A program made the position numbers and the translations under genes. A stretch of 24,622 nucleotides of DNA from a virus, in the IMG/VR virus record IMGVR_UViG_3300008117_000964, positions 1-24,622 of that record. The stretch is one strand, 5' to 3'. Within the stretch, counting starts at the first letter, position 1; every line of letters begins with the position of its first letter. The notes below the pieces were generated by a model, which was given only the letters and a program-made list of their open reading frames with translations, was not told where the DNA came from and did no database searches. Below, piece after piece: positions 6,706-14,537 of this stretch.

Positions 6706-7794
6706 TTATTTTATCTGAATAAACCTCTTTTCAAAAGAATCGTCATATCTCATATCAAAAGGGTTAAACCAAGTCAAAGACTTTTTACCTTTTTTACCTA
6801 TTTGATAATTGTAACCTAATGAGAATCTATTGTATGTGTCGTTATCAGAGAAAATTTGTTTGTAACCATCCAAATCATCACCCATATAATAGTTAAAACA
6901 AAATTCTAAATTAACCGAACTTCTTTCTGTTATTTTATATTTCGCCCCAACACCAAAAGGTAGGATTAAATCTGTTTTCTTTTCCCCAGATACAACTACA
7001 CCATTTTTTTCTGTATCAGTTTTAAAATTAATTAAACCAACACCTGTATAAAAATAAAATATTGTGTTTTTATAGTTATTCAAAAATTGAACATTACCAA
7101 TTTGAACTTGAGGTAAAACTGAAATCTGATAATTTACTTTTGTATTATAATTAAGTTTTCCATCATCACCTTTGAACGAAGATTTGTAAAGATCTAAATT
7201 AACAGATCCAAAAGGTGAGAGTTGTTTGTTTACTCTTAAACCAAAATTAAGTTTAGATGAAACAGAAGTTTCAAAGACATCATTACTAATTCTGTCAAAT
7301 GTGCCGTAGTAATAATTGATGTTAGCCTGAACAGACCAAGTGTTAAAATCTTTTGTCTTGAATTTCTTTTGTCTGTTTATATTGTAATAATAGATTGTAT
7401 CACTATTTGGTGATATACCATAGACTAATGACTTTTGTTGTGTAAGTTCTTTTACTGAAGTTTCAATCTTATTTAATTGTGTCGTTGATTTTTCAACTTC
7501 AACCTGAAGATTAGTATTTTCAAATAAAAGAGAATCATTGATCTTATTAAGTTCAGTTACCTTAACACCACAAGCTTTATTTAAACTATCAATGTATAGT
7601 TTAAATTTTGAAAATTTACGATTGATGTCTTGAGCTTGTGAAAGCTTCATTACAACAACAGTATCTTTTTTAATTATTTTAGTAATCGGATACTTCGGTT
7701 GGGACAACGAAACTAAAGGCAGTGCCATTATCATTGTCATCGTTATTAACCATTTTCTTGGGTTGAGGGTTTTCATTTTTCTCATTAATTGCAA
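6706..7794 (-). CDS. Outer-membrane beta-barrel with periplasmic coiled coil (candidate outer partner of a spanin-like pair)
   Basis: The frame allows starts at 7794 (362 residues) or 7776 (MKTLNPRKWL). The second gives a better signal peptide ending near LVSLSQ. A roughly 90-residue helical, heptad-rich region follows (ELNKINDSLLFENTNLQVEV, TTQLNKIETSVKEL). The rest is alternating aromatic strands typical of an 8-stranded OmpA-like barrel (WSVQANINYYYG, FGLRVNKQL, FNYYMGDD, FSLGYNYQIG), ending in the Bacteroidota-style extension LTWFNPFDMRYDD. Its start lies inside the upstream coiled-coil gene in another frame, overlapping by about 98-116 bases. Signal, coiled coil and barrel are visible. 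A role in outer-membrane disruption is inferred from gene order; a plain OmpA-like porin is the alternative. Confidence 0.65.
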   Translation of the reverse strand: MQLMRKMKTLNPRKWLITMTMIMALPLVSLSQPKYPITKIIKKDTVVVMKLSQAQDINRKFSKFKLYIDSLNKACGVKVTELNKINDSLLFENTNLQVEVEKSTTQLNKIETSVKELTQQKSLVYGISPNSDTIYYYNINRQKKFKTKDFNTWSVQANINYYYGTFDRISNDVFETSVSSKLNFGLRVNKQLSPFGSVNLDLYKSSFKGDDGKLNYNTKVNYQISVLPQVQIGNVQFLNNYKNTIFYFYTGVGLINFKTDTEKNGVVVSGEKKTDLILPFGVGAKYKITERSSVNLEFCFNYYMGDDLDGYKQIFSDNDTYNRFSLGYNYQIGKKGKKSLTWFNPFDMRYDDSFEKRFIQIK

Positions 7795-7990
7795 CTTTTA
7801 AATTATTATTTTCTTGTTTTAAACCTGCGTTTTCAGTCCTAAGTGATCTATTTTCACCTTCAAGTTTTTGGTTCTCTTCTGTTAAAGAAATATTATCCTC
7901 AACAACTTCTACATGCTTATCGCCAGCAAAAAATATGTTAAGGACAATTAAAAGGACACCAACAAATAAAACTATTTTAATCTTCTTCAT
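7679..7990 (-). CDS. i-spanin-like inner-membrane coiled-coil protein
   Basis: I choose the ATG at 7990, inside the last codons of the upstream gene (14-base overlap). It gives a 103-residue protein starting MKKIKIVLFVGVLLIVLNIF, a short cytoplasmic end plus one membrane helix. An uninterrupted coiled coil follows with repeated EN heptads (LTEENQKLEGENRSLRTENA). The tail is acidic and Asn-rich. A single N-terminal membrane anchor plus periplasmic coiled coil is the layout of the inner-membrane spanin Rz. The next gene begins inside this one in another frame, as Rz1 does inside Rz. A start at 8035 would add a less plausible N-terminus. Family identity is inferred from architecture, not homology. 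Confidence 0.6.
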   Translation of the reverse strand: MKKIKIVLFVGVLLIVLNIFFAGDKHVEVVEDNISLTEENQKLEGENRSLRTENAGLKQENNNLKVAINEKNENPQPKKMVNNDDNDNGTAFSFVVPTEVSDY

Positions 7991-8291
7991 TTTTTCTCTT
8001 AGTTTTTGAAGTTCTCGACCCACCCAAAATAACATCCTTCAAATCTCTAAGAGCATTTGTATTGTTATTTATAACTTCTTTGAGTTTTTCTGAGTCTTCG
8101 TTTATATATTCACTCAATTCTTTTTGAAGTTCATCTACTTTGTCCCTTAACATATCTTCAGATGCGATTTGTCTTTTAAGTAAAAACCACAAAACAGCAC
8201 CAAGACCTAAAGTAATAACACCTAAAGCACCATATTGGGTTAAGGTTTCAAATATTCCCATACTTGGGACAACTGATTGTAGTATCATCAT
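7977..8291 (-). CDS. Holin-like single-pass membrane protein, paralogue of the upstream gene
   Basis: This 104-residue protein has one membrane helix (ALGVITLGLGAVLWFLL) preceded by GIFETLTQYG and followed by KRQIASEDMLRDK and a long charged amphipathic helix. The order, a QYG or QG element, one hydrophobic helix, then a Lys/Glu-rich cytoplasmic helix, resembles BhlA/UviB-type phage holins. The upstream gene shares the FGIFEQLTQYGALG-type core, so the pair arose by tandem duplication. It starts in a 4-base overlap with that gene (8288-8291) and runs into the coiled-coil gene. A holin or holin regulator is the best reading. Confidence 0.6.
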   Translation of the reverse strand: MMILQSVVPSMGIFETLTQYGALGVITLGLGAVLWFLLKRQIASEDMLRDKVDELQKELSEYINEDSEKLKEVINNNTNALRDLKDVILGGSRTSKTKRKNEED

Positions 8292-8536
8292 TTTCTTTTT
8301 CTTGATTTTCTTTGCTCTTCTTCCATTTCTGTGAGCTTTTTATTTAATTTATCTTGGTTGTCAATTTGCCTTTTAAGTAAATACCAACCAGCGGCACCCA
8401 ACCCTAATACAATAATGCCCAAAGCACCATATTGGGTTAATTGTTCGAATATTCCAAAACTTGGAACAACTTGTTGTGCCGCTTCAGCCACCTCTGCAAC
8501 CGTATCAGCAACTGCGATGTCTTGTAGTAATATCAT
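8288..8536 (-). CDS. Holin-like single-pass membrane protein, first gene of the lysis-type operon
   Basis: This 82-residue protein has an N-terminal acidic/Ala segment (residues 5-24), the core FGIFEQLTQYGALG, a membrane helix (IIVLGLGAAGWYLL), then KRQIDNQDKL and a very basic end (RKSRKRK). The N-terminus is predicted outside and the basic tail inside. It shares its core with the next gene, suggesting a holin/antiholin-like pair. An AAGGAAAC ribosome-binding site precedes the ATG, and a TATAAATA box lies 25 bases further upstream. It leads an operon of four overlapping genes down to 6706. Confidence 0.6.
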   Translation of the reverse strand: MILLQDIAVADTVAEVAEAAQQVVPSFGIFEQLTQYGALGIIVLGLGAAGWYLLKRQIDNQDKLNKKLTEMEEEQRKSRKRK

Positions 8537-8554
8537 TTTGTTTCCTTTTTAATT

Positions 8555-8568
8555 TATAAATATTTATA
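8555..8568. promoter_or_regulatory. Divergent T4-late-promoter-like boxes
   Basis: TATAAATA is exact on the plus strand (8555-8562) and on the minus strand (8568-8561), overlapping in the 45-base gap between the divergent genes at 8536 and 8582. The T4 late -10 element has this sequence. Each box is about 20-30 bases from the start codon it would serve. Confidence 0.45.
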
Positions 8569-8581
8569 AAATAAAAAAAAG

Positions 8582-8965
8582 ATGATAGAACTAATTTGGG
8601 AGTCAGGTAAGACAATATTTGGTTGGATTTCAGAAATGAAAAAAAATAAGAGAGAAATTAACCAACAAACATCTCAGTTTTTGTTAGAAATATCTGAGTT
8701 ATTGTATGACACATCAAAAAAACTTGGGAGAAATGAATATCCACACGACAATTGCACACAAATGAGAGTATTATGTGACAATCTGGTAACAACACTTACA
8801 GGTAAAATGGATGATGATGTGATTCAAAAGTTACATAGTGATTTAGATCTATCGTCAAAATTAGAAATGTTATATGCTGAAAGACAAGATCCAAACACAA
8901 TAAAGAGATTAAAAGAGTGTAGGGGAATGTTTGCGGGATTAAGTCAAGTAATAAAGGCTAGTTAA
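8582..8965 (+). CDS. Small helical protein of unknown function
   Basis: This 127-residue protein begins with a hydrophobic-leaning segment (MIELIWESGKTIFGWI) followed by charged helices (FLLEISELLYDTSKKLG, DDVIQKLHSDLDLSSKLEML). There is no clear membrane helix and no signal peptide. Cys residues occur in DNCTQ, VLCDN and ECRGM. The mostly helical bundle has no motif I can assign. It is transcribed divergently from the holin-like operon and overlaps the convergent gene at 8958 by 8 bases. Confidence 0.55.
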   Translation: MIELIWESGKTIFGWISEMKKNKREINQQTSQFLLEISELLYDTSKKLGRNEYPHDNCTQMRVLCDNLVTTLTGKMDDDVIQKLHSDLDLSSKLEMLYAERQDPNTIKRLKECRGMFAGLSQVIKAS

Positions 8966-9248
8966 CATCAATTGTTGTAATAACCAAAGCCTCTTTAGTT
9001 GCCCCCATAAATTTTAGACTTTTGTTAACATAATAACAAACATCTTCATTTACAGAACTTAGGGTTCCGCTATAGTTTTCAGTAATAATTATAGGATCTT
9101 CAAGGACCAATTTGGCGTGAACAATAAAATGGTGACTTTTGGATTGCTTAACAAAATGTCCAATTACTATTTTGAAATTTTCACCAAAAAGCAATTTCAT
9201 TTCATTTTTATACAATCCGTTAACTAATATTTCTAAAGGTTTTTTCAA
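8958..9248 (-). CDS. Small alpha/beta protein of unknown function
   Basis: This 96-residue protein has alternating strands (FKIVIGHFV, HHFIVHAKLVL, PIIITENYSG), a helix and a final strand (ALVITTIDVN). No signal peptide or membrane segment is seen. The divergent gene at 9276 has a comparable size and strand order and also ends in a VxxDVN-like strand, so the two could be distant paralogues, but identity is low. A TATAAATA box lies about 16 bases before its start. Confidence 0.5.
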   Translation of the reverse strand: MKKPLEILVNGLYKNEMKLLFGENFKIVIGHFVKQSKSHHFIVHAKLVLEDPIIITENYSGTLSSVNEDVCYYVNKSLKFMGATKEALVITTIDVN

Positions 9249-9263
9249 TAGTAGGATTGATAA

Positions 9264-9275
9264 TATTTATAAATA
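9264..9275. promoter_or_regulatory. Divergent T4-late-promoter-like boxes
   Basis: TATAAATA occurs on the minus strand (9271-9264) and the plus strand (9268-9275) in the 27-base gap between divergent genes. The minus box is well placed for the gene starting at 9248. The plus box abuts the ATG at 9276 and is too close to give that gene a normal leader. Confidence 0.35.
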
Positions 9276-9593
9276 ATGACAAGACAAGAAAAATATATCC
9301 TTTGGATGAATTTAAATAAAGTATTTAATACATTAATTAAAAAAAAACACAGTTGTATTGTTTCGGTTGAAATAAATCCAACAATATTTGTCCAACAATT
9401 CAATTTATCAGGATATGATAAAAAACTTAAAATTGTTTTAACATTAAAAGATAGTGGAGATTGTATGAGGAATAAAAAGGAAATTGCAAGTGATGTAAAT
9501 ATTTATATAAAAAAAATAAAAGATAATGTTATGAAAATGGTTAAGTTTCCATTCCATAATATTAGTTATGTTGTTGATGTAAACTTCTTATAA
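9276..9593 (+). CDS. Small alpha/beta protein of unknown function
   Basis: This 105-residue protein has an N-terminal helix (TRQEKYILWMNLNKVFNTLI), three strands (CIVSVEINPT, LKIVLTLKD and the terminal ISYVVDVNF) and a Lys-rich helix between. It shows no signal peptide, membrane helix or catalytic motif. It precedes a small membrane protein by 8 bases and is probably co-transcribed with it. It resembles the divergent 8958-9248 product in size and strand order only. Confidence 0.5.
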   Translation: MTRQEKYILWMNLNKVFNTLIKKKHSCIVSVEINPTIFVQQFNLSGYDKKLKIVLTLKDSGDCMRNKKEIASDVNIYIKKIKDNVMKMVKFPFHNISYVVDVNFL

Positions 9594-9601
9594 AAAAATA
9601 A

Positions 9602-9808
9602 ATGCCAACAAAAATTAAAAAGAATTATTGGGCGCCAACTCCACAGAAATGGAGAAAGTTAGGGGATGCTTTATTAGGTGTTGGTTTAGCAATGACAACA
9701 TATACAATTGCTGGTGGTTTTGATCAAATAATTCAGTTAACATCCTTATTTTTAACTATTGTTGGAAAATTTTTAACAAATTTTTTCACTGATGATGCAA
9801 ATCCATAA
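9602..9808 (+). CDS. Small two-helix membrane protein, holin candidate
   Basis: This 68-residue protein has a basic/aromatic N-terminus (KKNYWAPTPQKWRKLGD), a hydrophobic segment (ALLGVGLAMTTYTIAGG), a second (IIQLTSLFLTIVGKFLTNFF) and a short acidic tail. The WAPTPxKWRKxGD start and GKFLTNFF end recall small membrane proteins common in Bacteroidota phages. Small size, two membrane segments and charged ends fit a class II holin, but it is not beside an endolysin, and three other candidates exist in this window. Confidence 0.6.
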   Translation: MPTKIKKNYWAPTPQKWRKLGDALLGVGLAMTTYTIAGGFDQIIQLTSLFLTIVGKFLTNFFTDDANP

Positions 9809-9816
9809 TTTTTTTG

Positions 9817-9824
9817 TATATTTG
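9817..9824 (+). promoter_or_regulatory. Bacteroidota -7 box for the lipoprotein at 9843
   Basis: TATATTTG matches TAnnTTTG and lies 18 bases before the ATG. No good -33 TTTG is seen at the expected spacing, so the call rests on one box. Confidence 0.35.
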
Positions 9825-9842
9825 TAAAATAAAATTACAAAA

Positions 9843-10232
9843 ATGAAAAAATACTTCTTAATCCTTCTGACTCTTTTTACTCTGTCATTTTCATCTTGTA
9901 TTGTTGTAGATGATGATCCATATTCCGTTTATTCTTATCCTTGTGTTGATTATATAGACTATGTAGGTCATAATCAAGTTGGAGGAACGGTTTACATTTA
10001 TTTTGACAATTATTGTTCTGAAACCAAATCATTTACTCTTTGGATTGAAGATCCCTTTGGTTCATATTATATGTATGGTCGTAATTGGAGACGAGCTTCA
10101 ACCGATTATTATTCAGACCCCATTAGACTTTCCAGATACTCCTACGGTGTCGTGCCAAATAGAAGTTATTTGTGTATTATAACTTCATCCGATGGATATG
10201 TTTCTCAAGAGTTTGTAGTATATGTTTACTAA
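9843..10232 (+). CDS. Tyr-rich lipoprotein of unknown function
   Basis: This 129-residue protein has a lipoprotein signal peptide (MKKYFLILLTLFTLSFSSC) with Cys at residue 19 and an acidic VVDDD just after it. Acidic residues right after the Cys are linked with surface export of lipoproteins in Bacteroidota. The mature domain is rich in Tyr and beta-strand (GGTVYIYFDNY, SFTLWIEDPFG, QEFVVYVY), probably a small beta-sandwich. It has its own -7 box. The PorG-like barrel follows 61 bases downstream. The function is unknown. Confidence 0.65.
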   Translation: MKKYFLILLTLFTLSFSSCIVVDDDPYSVYSYPCVDYIDYVGHNQVGGTVYIYFDNYCSETKSFTLWIEDPFGSYYMYGRNWRRASTDYYSDPIRLSRYSYGVVPNRSYLCIITSSDGYVSQEFVVYVY

Positions 10233-10293
10233 AATTTAACATTTCCTTAGTAAACGAATCATTTTACCTATAGATTCGAGATATTTATGGAAA

Positions 10294-11199
10294 ATGGTTC
10301 GTTTATTATTTACATTTTTAATTCTTTTGATAAGTGCCGAATCGATATATGGTCAATACTATTCGAGGAGATGGAAAAAGGAGAGGTTGGAGTATCATAT
10401 AGGGTTGGGTGGATCTAACTTTTTAGGCGATTTAGGAGGGAAAGATGCGATAGGAACCAACGATTTCCAAGACTTAGAAATGAGTCAAACAAGATTTTCC
10501 ATATCAACAGGACTTAGATATAGATGGAAACCAAGAGTTTATGTAAACACGATTTTTACCTATGGTAAGTTATCAGGAAGAGATAATCTTACACAAGAAT
10601 TTTTTCGAAGTTATAGAAATCTAAGTTTTAAGACTGATATCTACGAATTAACAGTAAATGGTGAATATGCACTAATAAGAGAAAGTTTGGGACACCGATA
10701 TCGATTAATGGGTGTTAGGGGTAGACGAGGATATGACTATTCATTTTATGTTTTTGCAGGAATAGGAGTTTTTCATTTTGACCCAAAGGCAAAATTAGAT
10801 GGAACTTGGTATAGACTTAAACCACTCTCAACTGAAGGACAAGGAATTGTAGAAGGAAGAAAGGAATACAAATTAACTCAATTATGTTTACCTGTTGGAT
10901 TCGGGATGAGATACGCTTTTAACAGAAAGTTAGGTATCGGATTTAGATACGGTATTAGAAAAACTTTTACAGATTATATTGATGATGTGAGCACATCTTA
11001 TGTTGATCCACAAGTTTTATTAGAAGAAAAAGGTCCAATATCAGTCGCTTTTGCCGATAGATCCAATCAGGAATTCCCATATATTACAAAACCTGGTGAA
11101 CAAAGAGGTGACCCAAGAGACAAAGATTCTTATATGTTTTTTGAATTTTCAATAAGTTACAAATTAGTAACAAAAGATTGGCGTATACCCCTTTTCTAA
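10294..11199 (+). CDS. PorG-like (DUF6089-type) outer-membrane barrel
   Basis: This 301-residue protein has a signal peptide (LLFTFLILLISAESIYGQ). The mature start, LEYHIGLGGSNFLGDLGG, and the later RNLSFKTDIYELTVNGEY and YVFAGIGVFHFDP segments match the family of the T9SS component PorG, an outer-membrane barrel. Alternating aromatic strands continue to the C-terminus (FFEFSISYKL). Family members have about 230-300 residues, so it looks full length. In hosts, PorG is linked with T9SS assembly. Its place next to a T9SS-type cargo gene suggests either a modifier of that pathway or a surface protein. Whether it is PorG itself or another DUF6089 protein cannot be settled here. Confidence 0.65.
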   Translation: MVRLLFTFLILLISAESIYGQYYSRRWKKERLEYHIGLGGSNFLGDLGGKDAIGTNDFQDLEMSQTRFSISTGLRYRWKPRVYVNTIFTYGKLSGRDNLTQEFFRSYRNLSFKTDIYELTVNGEYALIRESLGHRYRLMGVRGRRGYDYSFYVFAGIGVFHFDPKAKLDGTWYRLKPLSTEGQGIVEGRKEYKLTQLCLPVGFGMRYAFNRKLGIGFRYGIRKTFTDYIDDVSTSYVDPQVLLEEKGPISVAFADRSNQEFPYITKPGEQRGDPRDKDSYMFFEFSISYKLVTKDWRIPLF

Positions 11200-11224
11200 A
11201 GTAATTTTCTTTGTATTATTTATG

Positions 11225-11247
11225 TTGTATTTATTTAATAAATACAA
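11225..11247. repeat. 11-bp perfect inverted repeat upstream of the large secreted-protein gene
   Basis: TTGTATTTATT and AATAAATACAA are exact inverted copies around one T. They lie 37 bases before the ATG at 11284 and could be an operator or a weak leader hairpin. It is AT-rich and not followed by a T run. Confidence 0.5.
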
Positions 11248-11283
11248 AATAAAATTTTTATAAATTTTTTAAAATTATACAAA

Positions 11284-14200
11284 ATGAAATTAGTTAAATA
11301 CACATTTTTATCGTTTTTATATCTTTTTTTGTCTTTTGGATTTACCAAAGCACAAGTGCCGTATAATGAATCATTTGAAGGGTCAACGATTTATCCTACC
11401 AATTCTCTACCATTGGGTTGGACAACAGGTAAATATGGGGTAAGTATCGATCCTGATAACTATTGGGATATGTCAGGTATTGGTTCGGTAAATCCTACCA
11501 CAAACCCAAGAACAGGTAATGGAATGGCCAGATATAGATCATTTTCAATACCATTAGGTGAAAAGGCGTATCTAACCACAAAACGGCTAGATATGACATC
11601 AATGCCCGTAACAGGGGCTGTTGGTAGTTTTTGGATGTTCCGAGATAATGGGTATACAACATCATTAGATAGTGTCAATGTATATGCAAATACTGTTAAT
11701 AATATGTCAGGAACTCCTGTTCGTATAAACGCAACTGCAAACATACCAAGGTATTGTGGAGCGGCACCAACGACAACTTGTGGAACTTGGTATCAGGTTA
11801 CTTTTACAATACCAGGTGCGGCTCCATTCTTGGGATCAAATAATGTGTTTATAAGTATTGTTGGGGCGAGTGCTTTTGGTAATAATATCTATGTTGATGA
11901 TTTTACAATTAACACATATCCAAATGTTAATCAATCCTATGTGTCCTCAGCACTTATATTTCAAAATACCGCACCTACAGCTCCGAATCAAGTAAATCAG
12001 GATGTTGTTGGTTTAAGAATTAGTGTTGTTGGATCAGGAACCGCTATTGGTCTTAGAGATTTAATTTTTAACACCAACGGGTGTAGCAATCCTGTCACAG
12101 ATATTACGGCAGCTAAACTTTGGTTTACTGGCGGAACAAACTTCTTTGATCAAAATACCGCAATATTACTTGGAAATGTTGCAAATCCTTGGTCCACAAA
12201 TTATACATTTTTAACAACTTCTTTCACAGGATTAGATAATGGTGATAACTATTTTTGGGTTACATATGATATAAATTTAAGTGCAGGTATTGGAAATTTT
12301 GTTGATGCTGATGTGGTTGGATTCAATACCATTGTAGGATCAACACCTACGGCAAGAACACCAATTCCTCAAACTTTGACGGGGGGAAGACCCATAGATT
12401 TGGTTTATTGTCAACCTATATATTCAAGTGGAACCTCTTGGCAAAACTACACAAACAATGACTATATTCATAGGGTAATATGTGTTGGTGATGTTGCTCC
12501 GGGTATAAATAATCAATACAACACAAATGGTCCTTCGTCCTGTTCACCATCACCCGCACAATGTCCATTTTCTGCACATCCCCCTGACTATGAATTTTTT
12601 CCTCCATCGAATACTAAAACTGCAGTTTTTACTGCTGGAAATACATATTCAATTACTTTACAAGTAGGAACTTATAATTCTTCAAATTACATCGCAGCTT
12701 GGGTAGACTACAATAAAGACGGAGTTTTCCAATCAACCGAAAGAATCGCCCAATCGGGATCGTTGGGGACTTTGGGAACATATACAATATCATTTACTGT
12801 TCCTTTAACATCTGCGGCCGGTAATACTAGATTACGAGTTAGAGAAGTTTTTGCCCAATCTAATATAGATCCCTGTGCTCCTGCAGGATTTGGTGAGACG
12901 GAAGACTATGTTGTAACAATTATTCCTCCTTGTGCTCCCGCTTGGCCTGGTTGGAAAACTTGGCTTGGATTTACAAATGATTGGAATAATCCGGCAAATT
13001 GGTGTGGAGGAGTTCCAACAATTAGTGATGACGCAAGAATACCAGGTTTTGGTGGACCAAATGGAAGATCAGGTAATTTTTCTCCTGTTATTAAAGCTGG
13101 TGTTTTGGCTACCACGAGAAATCTAAGAATTGAAAGTAATGACACAATTACGGTAAACGCACCAAATAATAGTTCACTTACAGTTAATGGGACTTTAACC
13201 ATTTTGGACAATACATCGGCATTAATAGTTAATAGCACATTTTCAGATACCGCACAATTAAATAACGGAACATTAATACCACCTACCGTTCCCATACAAA
13301 ATGCACCTTTCAAAAATAGTGCAAAAGTTAGAAATATTTGGTTATACACTCAGACTGAGTTACTCGCGGAAGGCATGTCGACGGGTGATGTAATTAATGG
13401 GTTATTGATGCACATCAAAAGAAATTATACCAACACTGGAGCAATATTTAAAAATCTAACTATCAAGATGTATTATACAACCGGTGGATTTAATAGTTTT
13501 AGATTTAATGGGGCAAACCCATCAATGCCACCAATTGTGGGTCCGGCGCCTGTAGTTGTTTACGGACCAATGGATTACAATATTGCAACTTATATCCCTA
13601 CTGCTAATACATCAGGAACAATTCCTTTTACACTATCAACACCATTTACTTGGGATGGAAGCGTCAATAAACTAGTTATTGATATGAGCTGGGACAATTA
13701 TGGTTTGACAACAATTAATACAAGTGATTATCCAACATTTACTCAACAAACAGGCTTACAACATTTCATTAGTATAATCAATACAAGAAATAATTTATCA
13801 TATCCCGCAGGAACTATGACCCCACCAAGAAATGTTGTATCAACTGGGGTTATTACAAATACAACAGGAACCAATATTTTAAATGTCACCATACCTACAG
13901 TAGATAATCTTGTTCCAGGTATGTGGGTCAGTGGGATCGGCGTATCAGTATCAACAACAGGAACTTGGGTTATAGGTGGAAATACTATTACGGTTACAAA
14001 TGCTGCGAATATTCAAATTGGACATTATGTCTTGGCAGGATCCTCACCAGGATATCAAGTAACAAACATATCAGGAACAACTATTACTGTATCAGGAACT
14101 TTTACATCACCTGGTACGAACACTTCAGTTATATTTCACCCCGAGATTACGGGTGTTTCGGGAACATCTGTTACATTATCACATAATACATACGCCGCCA

Positions 14201-14490
14201 TTTCAGGTAGTTATGGTTTTGGAACAAACAATTCATTCCCAAGTACTGGAACTGATTATAGACCGAATATCACCTTCCAATTTAGTAGACCTTATACAAA
14301 ATTTAATATAAATGTTAAAACAGATTGGATAAATAATGGAACCTTTACATCAGGTATTAGTAATGTAAATATGAATGGTTCTTTAACACAAATATTGGGA
14401 GGATTATTTACCACATCGTTTTATGATCTAACAATCAATAATACAAATCATATAACTCTTCAGTCAGACGCAATTGTTACTGAAACTTAG
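11284..14490 (+). CDS. Giant secreted T9SS-type adhesin, N-terminal part before a frameshift
   Basis: This 1068-residue open frame has a signal peptide (YLFLSFGFTKAQ). The mature start VPYNESFEGS and a beta-rich module resemble the cleaved-adhesin/MAM-like start of Bacteroidota surface proteins. Residues about 221-370 match the Ig-like module found beside sialidase repeats (DNYFWVTYDINLSAG). Residues about 455-545 are a GEVED domain (AAWVDYNKDGVFQSTER, then GFGETEDYVV). Long Thr/Asn-rich beta repeats follow. It ends at TAG 14488-14490 in mid-domain, and the next frame continues the same protein without its own start. Together they would encode about 1,430 residues, ending in a sorting domain. 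The intact product would be exported by Sec, then by T9SS to the surface. Confidence 0.7.
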   Translation: MKLVKYTFLSFLYLFLSFGFTKAQVPYNESFEGSTIYPTNSLPLGWTTGKYGVSIDPDNYWDMSGIGSVNPTTNPRTGNGMARYRSFSIPLGEKAYLTTKRLDMTSMPVTGAVGSFWMFRDNGYTTSLDSVNVYANTVNNMSGTPVRINATANIPRYCGAAPTTTCGTWYQVTFTIPGAAPFLGSNNVFISIVGASAFGNNIYVDDFTINTYPNVNQSYVSSALIFQNTAPTAPNQVNQDVVGLRISVVGSGTAIGLRDLIFNTNGCSNPVTDITAAKLWFTGGTNFFDQNTAILLGNVANPWSTNYTFLTTSFTGLDNGDNYFWVTYDINLSAGIGNFVDADVVGFNTIVGSTPTARTPIPQTLTGGRPIDLVYCQPIYSSGTSWQNYTNNDYIHRVICVGDVAPGINNQYNTNGPSSCSPSPAQCPFSAHPPDYEFFPPSNTKTAVFTAGNTYSITLQVGTYNSSNYIAAWVDYNKDGVFQSTERIAQSGSLGTLGTYTISFTVPLTSAAGNTRLRVREVFAQSNIDPCAPAGFGETEDYVVTIIPPCAPAWPGWKTWLGFTNDWNNPANWCGGVPTISDDARIPGFGGPNGRSGNFSPVIKAGVLATTRNLRIESNDTITVNAPNNSSLTVNGTLTILDNTSALIVNSTFSDTAQLNNGTLIPPTVPIQNAPFKNSAKVRNIWLYTQTELLAEGMSTGDVINGLLMHIKRNYTNTGAIFKNLTIKMYYTTGGFNSFRFNGANPSMPPIVGPAPVVVYGPMDYNIATYIPTANTSGTIPFTLSTPFTWDGSVNKLVIDMSWDNYGLTTINTSDYPTFTQQTGLQHFISIINTRNNLSYPAGTMTPPRNVVSTGVITNTTGTNILNVTIPTVDNLVPGMWVSGIGVSVSTTGTWVIGGNTITVTNAANIQIGHYVLAGSSPGYQVTNISGTTITVSGTFTSPGTNTSVIFHPEITGVSGTSVTLSHNTYAAISGSYGFGTNNSFPSTGTDYRPNITFQFSRPYTKFNINVKTDWINNGTFTSGISNVNMNGSLTQILGGLFTTSFYDLTINNTNHITLQSDAIVTET

Positions 14491-14537
14491 GCGCAATTAC
14501 AAGAACTAATGGATTCATTCAATCTGAGTCCACTATA

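Noticed and set aside
12906-13349. 147-residue minus-strand open frame inside the adhesin gene
   Set aside because: It is antisense to a region with clear secreted-protein text and domain continuity on the plus strand.
14470-14500. Programmed ribosomal frameshift joining the two adhesin frames
   Set aside because: No X-XXY-YYZ slippery heptamer or following strong hairpin is seen at the junction; a missing base is simpler.
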